Positions 26,442 through 38,000 are shown, counted from the first letter of the stretch. The stretch: 64,000 nt of DNA from Thermoanaerobaculia bacterium (GCA_030431255.1 JAUIJL010000006.1:343850-407849), one strand, 5' to 3'. The notes: generated by a model not told the origin, from the sequence alone. A program made the numbers and translations.

Positions 26442-27971
26442 TTGTCTATCCAAGCTTTTAAGAAGGTGTTGATCGCCAATCGAGGAGAAATCGCGGTTCG
26501 GGTGTTGAGGGGGCTGCGGGACCTCGGGATCCGTACGGCGGTGGTCTACTCCGAGGCGGATCGATCGAGCTTGCCCGTTCTCTTAGCCGATGAGATTTAT
26601 CCCATTGGCCCGGCACCGTCGGCGGAGAGCTATCTTCGAGCCGAGGCGATTGTGGACTTGGCGGTGGAAATCGGTGCGGACGCGATCCACCCCGGATACG
26701 GCTTTCTGTCGGAGAACGCCGATTTTGCCCGAATGTGCGAAGAAAAGGGTGTGGTGTTCATCGGTCCGGGCTCGTCGGCGATCGCCGCCATGGGCTCGAA
26801 GATCGAAAGTCGTCGCCTGATGATCGACGCCGGGGTTCCGGTAGTGCCCGGTGGCCGAGATCCGCTACCTGACGCAAACGCGGCGTTGGCCGCGGCGAAA
26901 GGCATCGGCTATCCGGTGATGATCAAGGCCTCCGCCGGAGGAGGCGGCAAGGGCATGCGGCGGATCGACTCGGCCGATGCTTTGCCACAGGCTTTCCGCG
27001 AAGCTCAGTCGGAAGCCGCGAGCGCGTTCGGCGACGACGCGGTCTACCTCGAAAAATTCATCGAAGAGCCGAGGCATGTGGAGATCCAGATCCTCGGTGA
27101 TCACCACGGTAAGGTGGTCTCCTTGGGCGAGCGGGAGTGCTCCCTGCAGCGGCGGAATCAAAAAGTGCTGGAGGAGGCTCCTTCTCCCGTGGTCGACGAG
27201 CCTTTGCGCCGGGCCATGGGCGAGGCCGCGGTCAAGGCAGCCGAAGCGGTGGGTTACCGCAACGCGGGCACGGTGGAGTTTTTGCTCGACGCCCACCAGC
27301 GTTTCTATTTCCTGGAAATGAATACCCGCCTCCAGGTCGAGCATCCGGTCACCGAGGAGGTCACGGGCATCGACTTGGTGCAGGCCCAAATTCGGGTCGC
27401 GGAAGGGCATCCGCTCGGACCGGAGCTCGACGATATTCAGATTCGCGGGCACGCCATCGAGGTCCGGCTCTATGCCGAGGATCCTTTCCGAAATTTCGCG
27501 CCGTCGCCGGGTCGGATCGATATCTTGCGTTGGCCGGAAGGGCCGGGAGTGCGCAACGATTCCGGGGTTTACGAGGGCGCTGAGGTGCCGATCTACTACG
27601 ATCCGATGATCGCCAAGCTGGTGGTCTTCGGATCCGACCGAGATCAAGCGATCCGGCGCCTGAAGCGTGCATTGACCGAGATGCGGGTCGAGGGCATTTC
27701 CACATCCACGCCGCTCTTTTTGCGGATTCTCGACGATGAGGACTTCAAGGCCGGACGGCTCGACATCCTAATGTTGGAACGTAAGCTGGCGTCCGGTGAG
27801 TGGATGCCGGACGATCAAGAAGATCAAGGTCTGCTGCCGTTTGTGGCCGCGGCGATCGCCCATGCCGAAAGGCAACAGAAAATCACCACCGTCACCTCGA
27901 CCGGCAAACCCACGAACGGGCATCGCAGCCGATGGCGAGAAGCCGGACGTCGAGAAAGTGTAGGGGGTTGA
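26442..27971 (+). CDS. accC: Biotin carboxylase subunit of an acyl-CoA carboxylase
   Basis: A 509-residue ATP-grasp biotin carboxylase that carboxylates biotin with bicarbonate and ATP. Markers: KVLIANRGEIAVRVLRG, GADAIHPGYGFLSENADFA, the glycine loop IKASAGGGGKGMR, the EKFIEEPRHVEIQ block, and FLEMNTRLQVEHPVTE. The C-terminal 55 residues exceed the core enzyme and are low-complexity. The start is TTG at 26442 after AGGGAAGAAG; a downstream ATG would remove the ANRGEIA core. It is followed one base later by the biotin carrier gene. Carboxyltransferase is not in the window, so acetyl-CoA and propionyl-CoA are both possible substrates. Confidence 0.95.
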   Translation: MSIQAFKKVLIANRGEIAVRVLRGLRDLGIRTAVVYSEADRSSLPVLLADEIYPIGPAPSAESYLRAEAIVDLAVEIGADAIHPGYGFLSENADFARMCEEKGVVFIGPGSSAIAAMGSKIESRRLMIDAGVPVVPGGRDPLPDANAALAAAKGIGYPVMIKASAGGGGKGMRRIDSADALPQAFREAQSEAASAFGDDAVYLEKFIEEPRHVEIQILGDHHGKVVSLGERECSLQRRNQKVLEEAPSPVVDEPLRRAMGEAAVKAAEAVGYRNAGTVEFLLDAHQRFYFLEMNTRLQVEHPVTEEVTGIDLVQAQIRVAEGHPLGPELDDIQIRGHAIEVRLYAEDPFRNFAPSPGRIDILRWPEGPGVRNDSGVYEGAEVPIYYDPMIAKLVVFGSDRDQAIRRLKRALTEMRVEGISTSTPLFLRILDDEDFKAGRLDILMLERKLASGEWMPDDQEDQGLLPFVAAAIAHAERQQKITTVTSTGKPTNGHRSRWREAGRRESVGG

Positions 27972-27972
27972 G

Positions 27973-28485
27973 ATGGAGCTGATCGTAAGAAGGGGCGAGC
28001 GCCAAGAAGAGATCGAGCTCGATCGGAAGGACGATGGCAGCTACCGGGTCACCGTTGGCGAGAGGAGCTTTGAGATCGATGTGGCCTCCGCGGGCGACAT
28101 CCTCAGCCTTGGGGTCAGTGACGGGCGCCAATTCGAGGTCGCGGTTCGGCGATTGAAGAGCCGAGGCCACAGCACCTACCAAGTCTCCAGCAATCGCGGG
28201 GTCGATACCGTGGAGGTCATGGATCCTCTGACCTACATGCTCGAGCAAGCCCACCCTGATTCGGGGGCCGGGGGGCGAAGGGTCTCGGCCCTGATGCCCG
28301 GTCGGGTGGTGGAGATCCTTCTCGAAGAAGGCAGCGCGGTGGAGAAGGGCCAAGGGGTTGTGGTGGTCGAGGCGATGAAGATGAAGAACGAGATCCATGC
28401 CGAAATGGACGGCACCGTGGCCAAGCTCTATGTTGAGGAAGGCCAGAACGTGGAGGGCGGCGACCCGCTGTTCGAAATCGAATGA
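27973..28485 (+). CDS. Biotin carboxyl carrier protein
   Basis: A 170-residue biotin/lipoyl-attachment protein. The C-terminal domain (about 103-170) holds VVVEAMKMKNEIHAEMDG with biotinylated Lys136. The N-terminal 80 residues form a beta-rich domain of the acyl-CoA carboxylase carrier type, rather than E. coli AccB type, suggesting a propionyl-CoA/acyl-CoA carboxylase. It starts one base after the accC stop codon and its last bases (ATGA) overlap the following membrane protein start, so translation is coupled. Confidence 0.92.
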   Translation: MELIVRRGERQEEIELDRKDDGSYRVTVGERSFEIDVASAGDILSLGVSDGRQFEVAVRRLKSRGHSTYQVSSNRGVDTVEVMDPLTYMLEQAHPDSGAGGRRVSALMPGRVVEILLEEGSAVEKGQGVVVVEAMKMKNEIHAEMDGTVAKLYVEEGQNVEGGDPLFEIE

Positions 28486-29198
28486 TCCGATTCGTCACCT
28501 ATGCATTTCCGCTGATCCTGCTTCTGCTGGCTCTCTTCGGCTTTGCCGTCGAGATGCTCGACCTGGAGCCGAGGTCCGGCGCCGTGATCAGGTTGGCGCT
28601 TTTTGAGCAACCTAGGGTGCCCGGTGCGGTGGTTTTGGGTGCTTGGATCATGGAAACCTGTGGCTTGTTAGCCCTATTTCTGCTCGCCCAAGGCCGGTGC
28701 GGGGCTTGGTGGCTCGACGGCCTGGTGGCCGGTTGGTTGGCCTGGGTATTCCGCGGGCCGCTATTGGTGCTGACGGTGGTGGTGGCGGCTCGGCAGCCCC
28801 AGGATCCGTGGTGGGATATCGCCTTCGGTTGGTGGATTCTCTACAGCATTTGCGGCTTGGCTCTGGCGATATTGGCACGGCGTTCAGGGGTCGTTTTTGC
28901 CGTCGAGCCCGATGTTGAAGGCGATGCCGAATTAGAGTCGTCGTCGGCCGTTTCCAATGAGCCGGAGCAGAAGATCGAGCCGGAGTGGACTGAGCCCGAA
29001 CCCGATCAGGAAGTCGCGGAAGAGCCGGCCACACCCCGAGAAGAGACTTCTTCGGAAGATGAGGCACCGACGGATAGTCCGGTGGCTGACGAGGATGATG
29101 GACAGGGCGCAGAGCGCGAAGAGGCCGGCCCCGAACGCGAAGAGGCCGGCCCCGAACAGGATTCGACAGGGGATGATCGGCGGCCGGTCGCGGACTGA
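28482..29198 (+). CDS. Membrane protein of unknown function with acidic tail
   Basis: A 238-residue protein with a hydrophobic N-terminal half: membrane segments about 5-25, 48-68, 78-102 and 112-132. The C-terminal 105 residues are highly acidic and Pro/Glu-rich, with a duplicated REEAGPE unit encoded by a 21-base duplication at 29116-29157. No family is recognised. It overlaps the biotin carrier gene by four bases and ends two bases before the type III polyketide synthase, so all four genes appear to be one transcription unit. It could be an accessory membrane anchor for lipid synthesis, but nothing in the sequence proves this. Confidence 0.7.
   Translation: MIRFVTYAFPLILLLLALFGFAVEMLDLEPRSGAVIRLALFEQPRVPGAVVLGAWIMETCGLLALFLLAQGRCGAWWLDGLVAGWLAWVFRGPLLVLTVVVAARQPQDPWWDIAFGWWILYSICGLALAILARRSGVVFAVEPDVEGDAELESSSAVSNEPEQKIEPEWTEPEPDQEVAEEPATPREETSSEDEAPTDSPVADEDDGQGAEREEAGPEREEAGPEQDSTGDDRRPVAD
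29116..29157. repeat. 21-base direct duplication in the membrane protein gene
   Basis: The unit starting CGCGAAGAGGCCGGCCCCGA occurs twice in tandem. It encodes REEAGPE twice and a partial third copy follows, so the reading frame is unaffected. Confidence 0.75.
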
Positions 29199-29200
29199 GC

Positions 29201-30301
29201 ATGCAGATCCTTTCAGTAGGCCGCGCCTTTCCCGAGCACTATTACGATCAAGACCAGCTGCTCGACGCCCTGCGGAGTCATTGGCTCAAGGAGCATTTCA
29301 ATCCTCAGCGTCTCGAGCGCCTGCACAAGAACGTCTTGGTTTCAGGCCGACATCTCGCTCTGCCCTTGGAATCCTACGAAAAACTCGACACCTGGGGTGC
29401 GGCCAATGATGCGTGGATTCGAGTCGCCCAGAAAGTAGGTGCCGAAGCGGTTCTCGACGCCCTGAACCGGGCGAAGGTGGAGCCTGAAGAAGTGCGCATG
29501 CTGATGACCGCCACGGTCACCGGTGTGGCGACGCCGTCACTCGATGCCCTTTTGATCAACCGGCTCGGTCTGCGCTCGGACACCAAGCGGGTGCCTATCT
29601 TCGGCCTGGGTTGTGTCGCCGGCGCCGCCGGAATCGCCCGGGCGGCGGATTATGTGAAGGCATATTCCGATCAGATCGCCGTATTTCTCTCGGTGGAGCT
29701 GTGCTCTCTGACCGTGCAGAAGGGAGATCTATCGATTCCCAACCTGATCGCCACGGGATTATTCGGTGATGGTGCGGCCGCCGTGGTCATCGCGGGTGCA
29801 GAAGCGGTTCAGAGGCGGTCGGCGCAGCGGTCGGCGACCGGGCCGATGGTGCCTAGCGGACAGCCGGTGCCGACCATCTTGGACACGCGATCGGTGTTCT
29901 ATCCGGACACCGAGCGGGTCATGGGTTGGGATATCTCGGATCGTGGTTTCCAGATCGTGCTTTCGGCCGATGTTCCCGACATGGTCCACCGCCATTTGCG
30001 GGAAGATGTCGACGGGTTCTTGGCGGAGCATCACCTCACACGAGCCGATATATCCACGTGGATCTGTCATCCGGGTGGGCCGAAGGTCCTTTCCGCCATG
30101 CAAGAAGGCCTGGAGCTACCCGACGGAGCCCTCGACCTCACGTGGAAGAGCTTGAGGTCTGTGGGCAATTTGTCGTCGAGCTCGGTGTTGATGGTGCTGC
30201 GCGACACTCTTGACCAGGGAGATCCATCCCCGGGGGATTTGGCGATGCTACTGGCGATGGGTCCTGGGTTTTGCTCGGAGCTGGTGTTGTTGAGGTGGTG
30301 A
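29201..30301 (+). CDS. Type III polyketide synthase
   Basis: A 366-residue chalcone-synthase-fold enzyme that extends an acyl starter with malonyl-type units on one active site. The triad is complete: Cys138 in FGLGCVAGAAG, His290 in ICHPGGPKVL and Asn323 in SVGNLSSSSVL. FGDGAAAVVI is near residue 188. The bacterial alkylpyrone/alkylresorcinol group fits best, meaning fatty acyl starters. Upstream biotin carboxylase and carrier could supply the extender. Usual partners (ICMT-like methyltransferase, flavoprotein hydroxylase, as in the srsABC operon of Streptomyces griseus) are not next to it but about 10 kb away at 40674-44516. Product is inferred to be a phenolic or pyrone lipid. Confidence 0.93.
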   Translation: MQILSVGRAFPEHYYDQDQLLDALRSHWLKEHFNPQRLERLHKNVLVSGRHLALPLESYEKLDTWGAANDAWIRVAQKVGAEAVLDALNRAKVEPEEVRMLMTATVTGVATPSLDALLINRLGLRSDTKRVPIFGLGCVAGAAGIARAADYVKAYSDQIAVFLSVELCSLTVQKGDLSIPNLIATGLFGDGAAAVVIAGAEAVQRRSAQRSATGPMVPSGQPVPTILDTRSVFYPDTERVMGWDISDRGFQIVLSADVPDMVHRHLREDVDGFLAEHHLTRADISTWICHPGGPKVLSAMQEGLELPDGALDLTWKSLRSVGNLSSSSVLMVLRDTLDQGDPSPGDLAMLLAMGPGFCSELVLLRW

Positions 30302-30599
30302 CGGGTTTCCCTATGAGGTGCTGAAGTGAGGTGCCACCCATTTCTGAGAAGGAAGTCCTCCTTCTGACGAAAGCCGTCGACAAAAGGTGCCCCATTTCGA
30401 AAGGTGCCACCCATCTTTTGTTCGGATGGGGAGTCGGGCCGTTTTGATCTCATTGGACATTGATCAAGCGACAAAACCGCCACTCCTAAGCACAGCTCAC
30501 CCATGGTCGAACACGATCCGTTCGACAAATTCCCGGAAGTCCAGCCGCTAAAATACAGGTCTGACTATTCTGACATGGCCGACCCAACCGCCGTCTTCT
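30302..30599. repeat. Repeat-bearing flank of the REP-associated transposase
   Basis: This 298-base gap holds no gene. AGGTGCCACCCAT occurs at 30329-30341 and 30400-30412, with a shortened form at 30384-30394. A perfect hairpin AGAAGGA-AGTCC-TCCTTCT lies at 30347-30365. Such short repeats and hairpins beside a RAYT gene are typical of REP-type elements, though the unit differs from the one on its other side. Confidence 0.5.
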
Positions 30600-31562
30600 T
30601 CAGAGCTCAGATGCAGCCGAAGCTCGAGCTGTTTCTAAGCTAAACGATACGAAGGGCAAACCCGGCGGAAAGGTGCCCTCAGGGAAAGCAACGCGTGTAA
30701 CGCCTGCTTTTAGTTTCGCCGAGGCCTCCCGATATCGTTGGACGACCTCCCTCCAGATGGAAAGCATTCGCCGAAAGACCGCGGGGCTGTGGGCGTGGAA
30801 AAGGGGCTTTGGAGACTTTTTCACCTGAGCTGGGCGCTCTTTCGGGTTTGCGGCTAGGACCTTGGAGGCCCCGAGGCTGAGCTTTCCTTGATCTCGACGA
30901 AGCGCTGCCGCTGTTCGGTCGATCTCCTCGACCAGATCCGAGACCGCTTGTCTCCACTGCTTTTCCGGCAGGTGTTGCCAGCATGGCAATGGAGAAATCG
31001 ACACTCGCTCTTCCCGAGCAAACTCGTCTCGTTCGGCGATGGCTCCGCCTCGGCGACCGGAGTTGATTTCGGCTGTGCGGTCGAACCATGTACCGATCAT
31101 ATCCTCGCCCTTGATGGTGGGTATGGCGCTGTGGATACCCGGCCAATTCTTGACCGAATCGACCAAGCTCTCTTTGACGCCGTGGGCGAGAATGTATCGG
31201 AGTGCTCCTACTTGAGCCGCTTCTTCGTCGGAAACGGGCGTCAGGTGGTAGCGGCCATCGAAGAAATTGCCGGTCCACCCGAGAAGGCGCCTGCCGATCT
31301 CTTTAGCGATGTTGGTCTTGATGAAGCACATGAAGGCTGCCAAATGAGCGACGTCCCTGGGTCGCAGCAAGTAGTGAATGTGCGTCGACATGACGACGAC
31401 GGCACATATGGGCATGCCATGCTTCCTCTGGGCTCGCCCGACGATTCCCAGCACAAGCTGATTGACCTCACTAGATGGCCGCAGGAATCGTCGATTCTGA
31501 AATGTGATGTCGGTTACGTGCTGCAGGCTGTTGGGTAGGATGAATCTGGGGTTTCGTCCCAT
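30600..31562 (-). CDS. REP-associated tyrosine transposase (RAYT, Y1/HUH family)
   Basis: A 320-residue single-strand DNA transposase of the IS200-like Y1 group. N-terminal FILPNSLQHVTDITFQNRRFL leads to the HUH motif in VVVMSTHIHYLLRP (about residue 60), then IGRRLLGWTGNFFDGRYHLTPV and the RYILAHGVKESLV region, which carries the tyrosine helix. The C-terminal 150 residues are basic and less conserved. The ATG at 31562 has GGAGG upstream. Repeats with TGCCCGGCAC cores lie beside it and at a distance, as expected for a domesticated REP-mobilising enzyme. It separates the polyketide synthase from its probable partner genes. Confidence 0.88.
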   Translation of the reverse strand: MGRNPRFILPNSLQHVTDITFQNRRFLRPSSEVNQLVLGIVGRAQRKHGMPICAVVVMSTHIHYLLRPRDVAHLAAFMCFIKTNIAKEIGRRLLGWTGNFFDGRYHLTPVSDEEAAQVGALRYILAHGVKESLVDSVKNWPGIHSAIPTIKGEDMIGTWFDRTAEINSGRRGGAIAERDEFAREERVSISPLPCWQHLPEKQWRQAVSDLVEEIDRTAAALRRDQGKLSLGASKVLAANPKERPAQVKKSPKPLFHAHSPAVFRRMLSIWREVVQRYREASAKLKAGVTRVAFPEGTFPPGLPFVSFSLETARASAASEL

Positions 31563-32039
31563 GAGATTTACCTCCAAGGGCTAGTCGTTTGGGGGGCTGC
31601 GTCTCGGACCCGATGCCTTGAGACACACTTCCCCCCGTCTTTATTCCTTGGACGCAAGTTGGGGCGCCAATTCTGCGCCGCTCGGAAATTTCTTGGGATT
31701 TCTAAGAAATCCGAAATGCCCGGCACAGAGATCCGGCACAGAGATCCGAAACGCCAGATCCGAAACGCCCGGCACCGGTCTACTACAGCACAGAGATCCG
31801 GCACAGAGATCCGAAACGCCCGGCACCGGTCTACCTACTTTGGGCCAGCTCCAAAATGCCCGGCACCGGCCTGCTAGCACCGAACACCGACCGATTTTGA
31901 GATTTCTCCGAGAGGATTTCTGCCTCGTCGACGTCTCCTAATTCCGAACCGGTTCCACAGCGTTTCAAGCGACAAAGCACCGGTGCGTCTTCATGAATCG
32001 ATCTATTTCGATATCAGCATGGAAAACAGGAGGCTAGAC
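31563..32039. other. Intergenic region with REP array between the transposase and the giant protein gene
   Basis: No supported gene lies in these 477 bases. The central part (31711-31885) is the repeat array given separately. The last 20 bases contain AGGAGG, the ribosome-binding site of the next gene. Short open frames across the array are repeat translations and are not credible. Confidence 0.55.
31711..31885. repeat. REP-like array beside the RAYT gene
   Basis: TGCCCGGCAC or CGCCCGGCACC cores recur at about 31718, 31767, 31818 and 31858. A longer unit of about 46-60 bases, beginning CACAGAGATCCGGCACAGAG and ending CGGCACCGGTCTAC, is tandemly duplicated (31724-31782 and 31790-31833), the first copy with an extra 14-base AGATCCGAAACGCC. 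Spacing is irregular and no unique spacers occur, so it is not a CRISPR array. Confidence 0.75.
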
Positions 32040-35000
32040 ATGTACTCAAGCAACTTCCGGAGTCGGCATCATTGCCGTAGAAGTCACCCAGATCACCCCC
32101 AGACGCTCTTCGTTTTTCGGCTCCTGATGAAGCTGAATCTGATTGCCCTCTGCTGGCTGACTTGCTTGCCGGTTTGGGCGTCGCTGCCTCTGGTATCCGG
32201 CTTCCCCGGAGACCATTCGTGGCCAATGCGAGGATTTGATGCGCAAAAGTCGAGCTTCAGTGCCGCGGTCGGTCCAGAAGATCCGTCTCAGCTTCCCCCT
32301 TGGCCATTCCAGGCAGCAGGACCGATCTATTCCTCTCCGGTAGTCGACCGAGGTAGCAGGTCCTATTTCGGATCCGAAGACGGGTCGATCTACGCCCTCC
32401 ATGCCGCGGCCGCTCAAACGGCCGGTCTCTTGGATTGGAGATTCGCCACCCAGGACGCGGTGCGATTCTCTCCGGCGTTGGCGACCGACATGGAAGGGTT
32501 GACCCTTGTTTATGCCGGTGATGAGTCCGGAACCGTCTATGCGCTGCGCGGCCGGGACGGGTCGCTGCGATGGAGCATTCAGCTTGGAGGTCCCGTCAGC
32601 TCCTCGTTGGTGACCACCGGCGGGGGCACAGAGGTTTGGATTTACCTCAAAGTCGGCTCGAGCCTCGTGGCATTGCGCGACGACACGTCTGCCAACACGG
32701 TGACCAAGGAATGGTCGACGACTCTTGGGCCCTCAACCCCCTTCGACAACCCTCCGGCGGTCGATGTCGTCGGCTCCCGGGTTGCGGTCACCGACGGCTC
32801 CATGCAGCTGCAGGTCTTCGACGCCCAGCTAGGTCTAACGATCTGCCCCGGAACATCCTTGGCGGGATCTCCTTCGTCGCCGATGTTCGATGACGAAGGG
32901 CGGATTTACATCACTTCGGAAGCCCAAGGCCAAGGCGTGCTCGAAGGATTCAGCATTGAAACGGCAGGCTTCGGCTTTTACTGCAAGCTGCAATTCACGA
33001 CCGCGCTGGGCTCACGTGCTTTAAGCGCGCCGGTGCTTGGACCGGATCAGCTAGTTCTGACCCATTCGAAAACCGAGCTCATCGGAGTCGATCGAATCAG
33101 CGGTGCCAGGCGTTTCGCAGAACCGACCCTTTGGGCCGCCCGAACCGAATCCGAGCCCGTGGTCGACGGTGCCGGTCGGGTCTATTTGACCGGTCTAGAT
33201 CGAAAGATCCACGCCTACCGGGTCGACATCAGCGGCGCCCGACAGGTCTGGGAATTCTTGACGGATCAGCACGGCGCCATGAGCCCCCCGGCGATCGACA
33301 ACCTGGGCCGCCTCCACGTGGCCTCCGCCGATCATCATCTTTATGTGCTGCAGGAGAATCCGGCCTTTCAAATCGCCTTCGACACCGATCTCGCTCAAAC
33401 TTCCGACCTTGAGCTGCACACCCTGCGGGACATCTATGGACGGCTCGATCCCATCACCCGGCCCTGGGCTCGGGTCGTGCGCCTGACCTTGGATCCGATG
33501 GAGGATCTACAAGCCGCCTATTCCACCGATGGACGCCTTCTGGCTTGGACCGCAGGATCTCCGGGCTCACCGACCGATGTGGTCTTGGCGGCGGCCGGTG
33601 CCCGAGACGGAGTAGTGATCACCGCCGACGATGGGACCGGAAAGCCGTTCACTGCTTCCAGCGCCGAGAGCGATCCAGCCTTCACGCCGGTTCGACCCGA
33701 CGGCACGTCCGCGTTGCCGGACCGGCGTCATTACCTCGCCTTCAGCGGTGACGACACAGATTTACTGACCCTTCAATTCATGGATCTTCGCAAGCTGGCG
33801 GTGACCGGCAATCGTACCGTTCTGGATTTTCGAGAATGGTTGGCTCTTCAATTCAACCTCTCGATCAACGATCCGCTGCTCAACAGCCTGGTGCCGTCGG
33901 GCGAAACCCATTCGCAGGTCGCTTTCTCCTCGGACGGTGATCGAATGGCCTATTCCGCCTGCTCTTTCTCCAACGGAGTGGCGGATTTACGATTGGTCTC
34001 CCTTCAGCTTCGGGGAGCAGGTCTTTCTCGCCAAGTGCTGGCTTCCACTCCCATTTCAGGAACCTGCCGCCAAGCTTTGGCCCTGGGTTACTCCCCATCG
34101 TTCGCGCCGGACGGATCGAGCTTCGTCTACCACGATCCTTTTGGTGGCTTGCGCATCCACGATTTCGTGGGCAATCGCTCGGTGATCCTCCCGGCTCCCA
34201 ATGGCATCAAACCCATGAATCCGTCGTGGTCCCCCGACGGCACGGAAATCGCGGCTCGGGACGGAGGCGGTTTCGGCTCGGGGGCCATGGACCTTCATGT
34301 CTTTCAAGGAGCGCTCTATCAGAATGCTGCCAATCTCACGGCGCCTCTGGCCCACGGTGGCTCCCGATTGGACCGGCCGGAATATCACCCCACCCGTTTG
34401 CCGGAACCTTTGCTGGTCACGGATTGCCGCAATCCGAACGGCAGCCCTTTCATTCTGCAGCCGCAGGAGGCGCGGCCCGGTGAGGTGGTGGAAGTCTACG
34501 GCTGTGGGTTCGATATCCGGGTTCCGGAGCGGAATCGAGTCGAGATGGTACACGCGCAGCAGACGTCTTTGCGGGTCGCGGGTCGGGTCCTGGACGCACG
34601 GGTGGATCTCGACACCGGGTTAGGTGTTTTGAGGGTCGTCGTGCCGTATTTGGCGGGCAACGGCCCGGTGACGGTGGCCACACCATTCGGGCGGTTTGAG
34701 AGCGGTGCTCAGGTGGAAGATTGCCGCGATGCCGACTCCACCAACAACGCGGGTTGCTTCACGGTGGCACCTTTGACCACCACTCTCTTACAACCGGAAA
34801 CCGTGATTGGAGCCAAAATCCGCGTGCTCGGCTATGGTTTCCAATTCCCGACCACCGCGCCGGGTGGCCCGCTTTGGAATAGGGTTCTGTTCACCGACGC
34901 AGCCGGACGCCAAACGGTGCCGGGTCAGGTCACGGCGGTGAGGCTTGAGGCGTGCGACACCAGCATGACCCCGTGTCCGCAGATTGCGCCCCGCGGCAGT

Positions 35001-38000
35001 GACGGGATCCGTCGGGTGGAGTGGCTCGAGGTGATCGTGCCCACCGGTACTCATCCCGGGCCGGTGAGCGTGGTCTCACCGTCAAATCTTGCCAATAGCC
35101 ACTCATGTTGCACTCTCGGTTTGTTGGAGCCACAAATCAGCGTGACGCCGAACAACGGCTCCGAAGGGCAGGGAGGAAATCCCGGTCAAGCTATGGGCCC
35201 GACCTTCTTCGACATGGAGGGGATCGGCTTCCCCTACGATCCATACTTCGGCTACGACCGGGTGCAACCGGCCCAAATCTCCTCCGATGGCATCAGCCGA
35301 GTGGCGTTCGCCCAACAATCGGCACTGCAGCCGGAGCCCGGCCAGGGTCACCGAGGGACCTTTACGCAGCGGAATCTTGCGGTTCAGCCCGATCCCACAT
35401 CTCAGGGAGGAATGATGGCCATGGAGGCGCAATCGGTGGGCAATCCTGCCCGAGCGACCACGCCCTTCCGGACGCCGAAACGCGGTTTGCCCGTGGTCTT
35501 CATTCCCGGTACCAGCGGTACTTTCATTAGCAACAACGGTGGGGCGTTTACCGGCTCGAGTTGTAGTGAAACCTACCCAGCCGGTGGCGACATATGGATG
35601 AGCTGCGACACCGTCAGCAAGATCCTGACGCTGAAGCTGCTAGGTATCAACCTAACGGGTTGCCAGGAATATCTGACCGAAGCGCTCGCTTTGCGGTCCA
35701 CTGCTGACGTACCCAACCCCGGTTTTGGAGCCATTGGACCAGCCAGTGTGATCGAAAGGGTCGATCTCGGCTGCCTGCGAAGCCAAGGAGCGTTCTGGCA
35801 AGACGATTTTAGCCTCTATGAGGACTTCTTCGACTTCATGACGGACCCTGCATCCAGTGGCGGTTTAGCCAGAGCCCGTGGCAACAACAGCACCGGTGCA
35901 TGTAGCTCTGCTGCAGGGGATTGCGTATACGCCTTCGGCATGGATTGGCGGATGGGCTACGAGTCTGAGGCAGCCCGTCTGAGCCAGTTGGTGGAGGGTA
36001 TTCACAACAACACGGGAAGGGAGGTGGTGATTGTCACCCACAGTATGGGCAGCATGGTCGCCGACTACTATTTGCGCACGCGAGCCCAGGCACCACAGAG
36101 AGTCGATCAGATCGTATCTTTAGGTGGTGGATATCTCGGGGTTCCGCTGCCGTATCAGATCCTACAAAAAGGAGACGATTGGGGTTTGAGCAAGGCCTTT
36201 TTAGGAACTGGATATGAGCCGGTGTCCAAGGACAATATCCAGAAGTTGGCCCAAAACTGGCCGACCGCCTATTGGCAATCTCCAGGTCATGCTTGGTTTA
36301 CGGATCCAAACGATGTCTGTGACGATGGAGACTGCTCTTTGATCTGGGAAGACGGTTGGGACGTAGACGGCGACGGACGCTGCGGCAGCACCGATACGGA
36401 CGTCACCCATCCGTGCGACAGTCGCGTCGCGCCCCGGGGATTCGTTGGCAAGCATCATGGTCCGGGCAAGACGTTGAGCTTCATGCGCAACGCGCCACAC
36501 GATGGCTGTCCGGGAAATTGCGACGGCGATCCGTCTCAGCCCGGGGACCAAGTCAACGTTTTCAAATTCGACTTGGCGAGGGCGGGTGTGCTCGGGACCG
36601 GGTCTCCGGATACCCGAGAGTGTTCGTTACTGGGTCGGAACCATCGAGCGGCCATGGGCGATTGGCGCTGTGGCACAGACGGAGTCTTCTTCCATCGCGT
36701 GGTCGGCTCGGGTGTGGATACGGTGGGCCGGATGCGATTCCATAAGGCGAGCATCTGTGCACGTCCATCCACTGCCAGCGCATTGATCGGCGGATTGTCC
36801 TACTACAACCCGCTCGCGCTGTTCGGCTGTGCCATCAAAGAAGAGCGTCGTGAAGTGATTCCCCTCGACGGTGACGCCACCGTTCCCCTGCGCAGCACAG
36901 TAGGTATTCTTGACGGCTTTGACGATCGAGTTTGGGGAATTGACTGGCGGACTGCCGATGATGAGGTTGCTCGTTATGGTGGTGACGAAGGCACATTCCA
37001 CCGGTTCATGCCCAGCGATCCAAGAGTCCACGCTTTGCTGAGGGCGCTCTTCGGTGGACGAATCACCAACCTGAGCCAGATGCCCGTGCCTCGGGACGAC
37101 GGCAGCCCCTACTTCCGGATTGCCCGAGGAAATCCGGCACCCACCCCCGGAAGCCCTGCGTTCAACGCCCTCTGTGGCTCGGGAGCCGGTTGCAACACCA
37201 CCTCCAACCTCACTGCCGGCGCGACCAAGAGTGGTCTGGGCTCTGTGGCTCAAGCCAAAGCAGGAGGTGGCAGTGAATGGATAGAGGCCGATCGCTTCCG
37301 CATCTCCGTGTCCGGCGACCTGGACCTCCACATCGTGGATCAGAAAGGACGCCATGTGGGTCCGAAACAGGACCCGTTCTCCTGGGAGAGCATTCCTGGC
37401 GTGACCTACAGTCGGAACGACAACGGCACCTGGGTGTCGTTGCCCAAGGCGGTAGGAGCGGTCTACCAGATCGAGCTTCGCCATGGCGGAGCGACGGACG
37501 GTGCCGGCATTGCCGTGCGCGAGGCGGGGTCCTTGACCCTCGAAGCCGCGTCGGGTCAGGAGGTCCTGCGTCGCGACGTATTCCACGGCATTCCTTTCGA
37601 CCGCGCGACCCTAGCGATCGGGCTCTTTGATCCCGAGGCGGGAGCTATCGAGCTGGAGCTGGACTATGCGGGGGACGGACAAACCGTGACCCTCGAGCCC
37701 GCCGTGCTGCTGGGTGACGGCATCGACGATCAGGATCGGCCTCGTACCGAGCTGACGGTGAAGAGCGGCGAGCTGACTCTGGACTCCACAGACGAAGGGT
37801 CCGGCGTAGATTATGTGCTCTACGGATTTGATCGCAATCGCAGGGTACCCAGGGTCTATGACGGTCCGGTCCAGCTGCCCCCGGGGGTCCGCCACGTTTG
37901 GGCCTACGCGGTCGATCACGCCGGCAATACCGAGCTACCTCAAACCTGGGATGAGCCGAGCTGCGAGGAAGGTCCGTTTGGGCTCTGTGTGGTGGATCTG

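Noticed and set aside
26865-27647. Antisense frame of 260 codons opposite accC
   Set aside because: Same cause as above; the sense protein has full biotin carboxylase motifs.
31711-31885. CRISPR array
   Set aside because: Repeats are short and irregular without unique spacers, and no cas genes are present.
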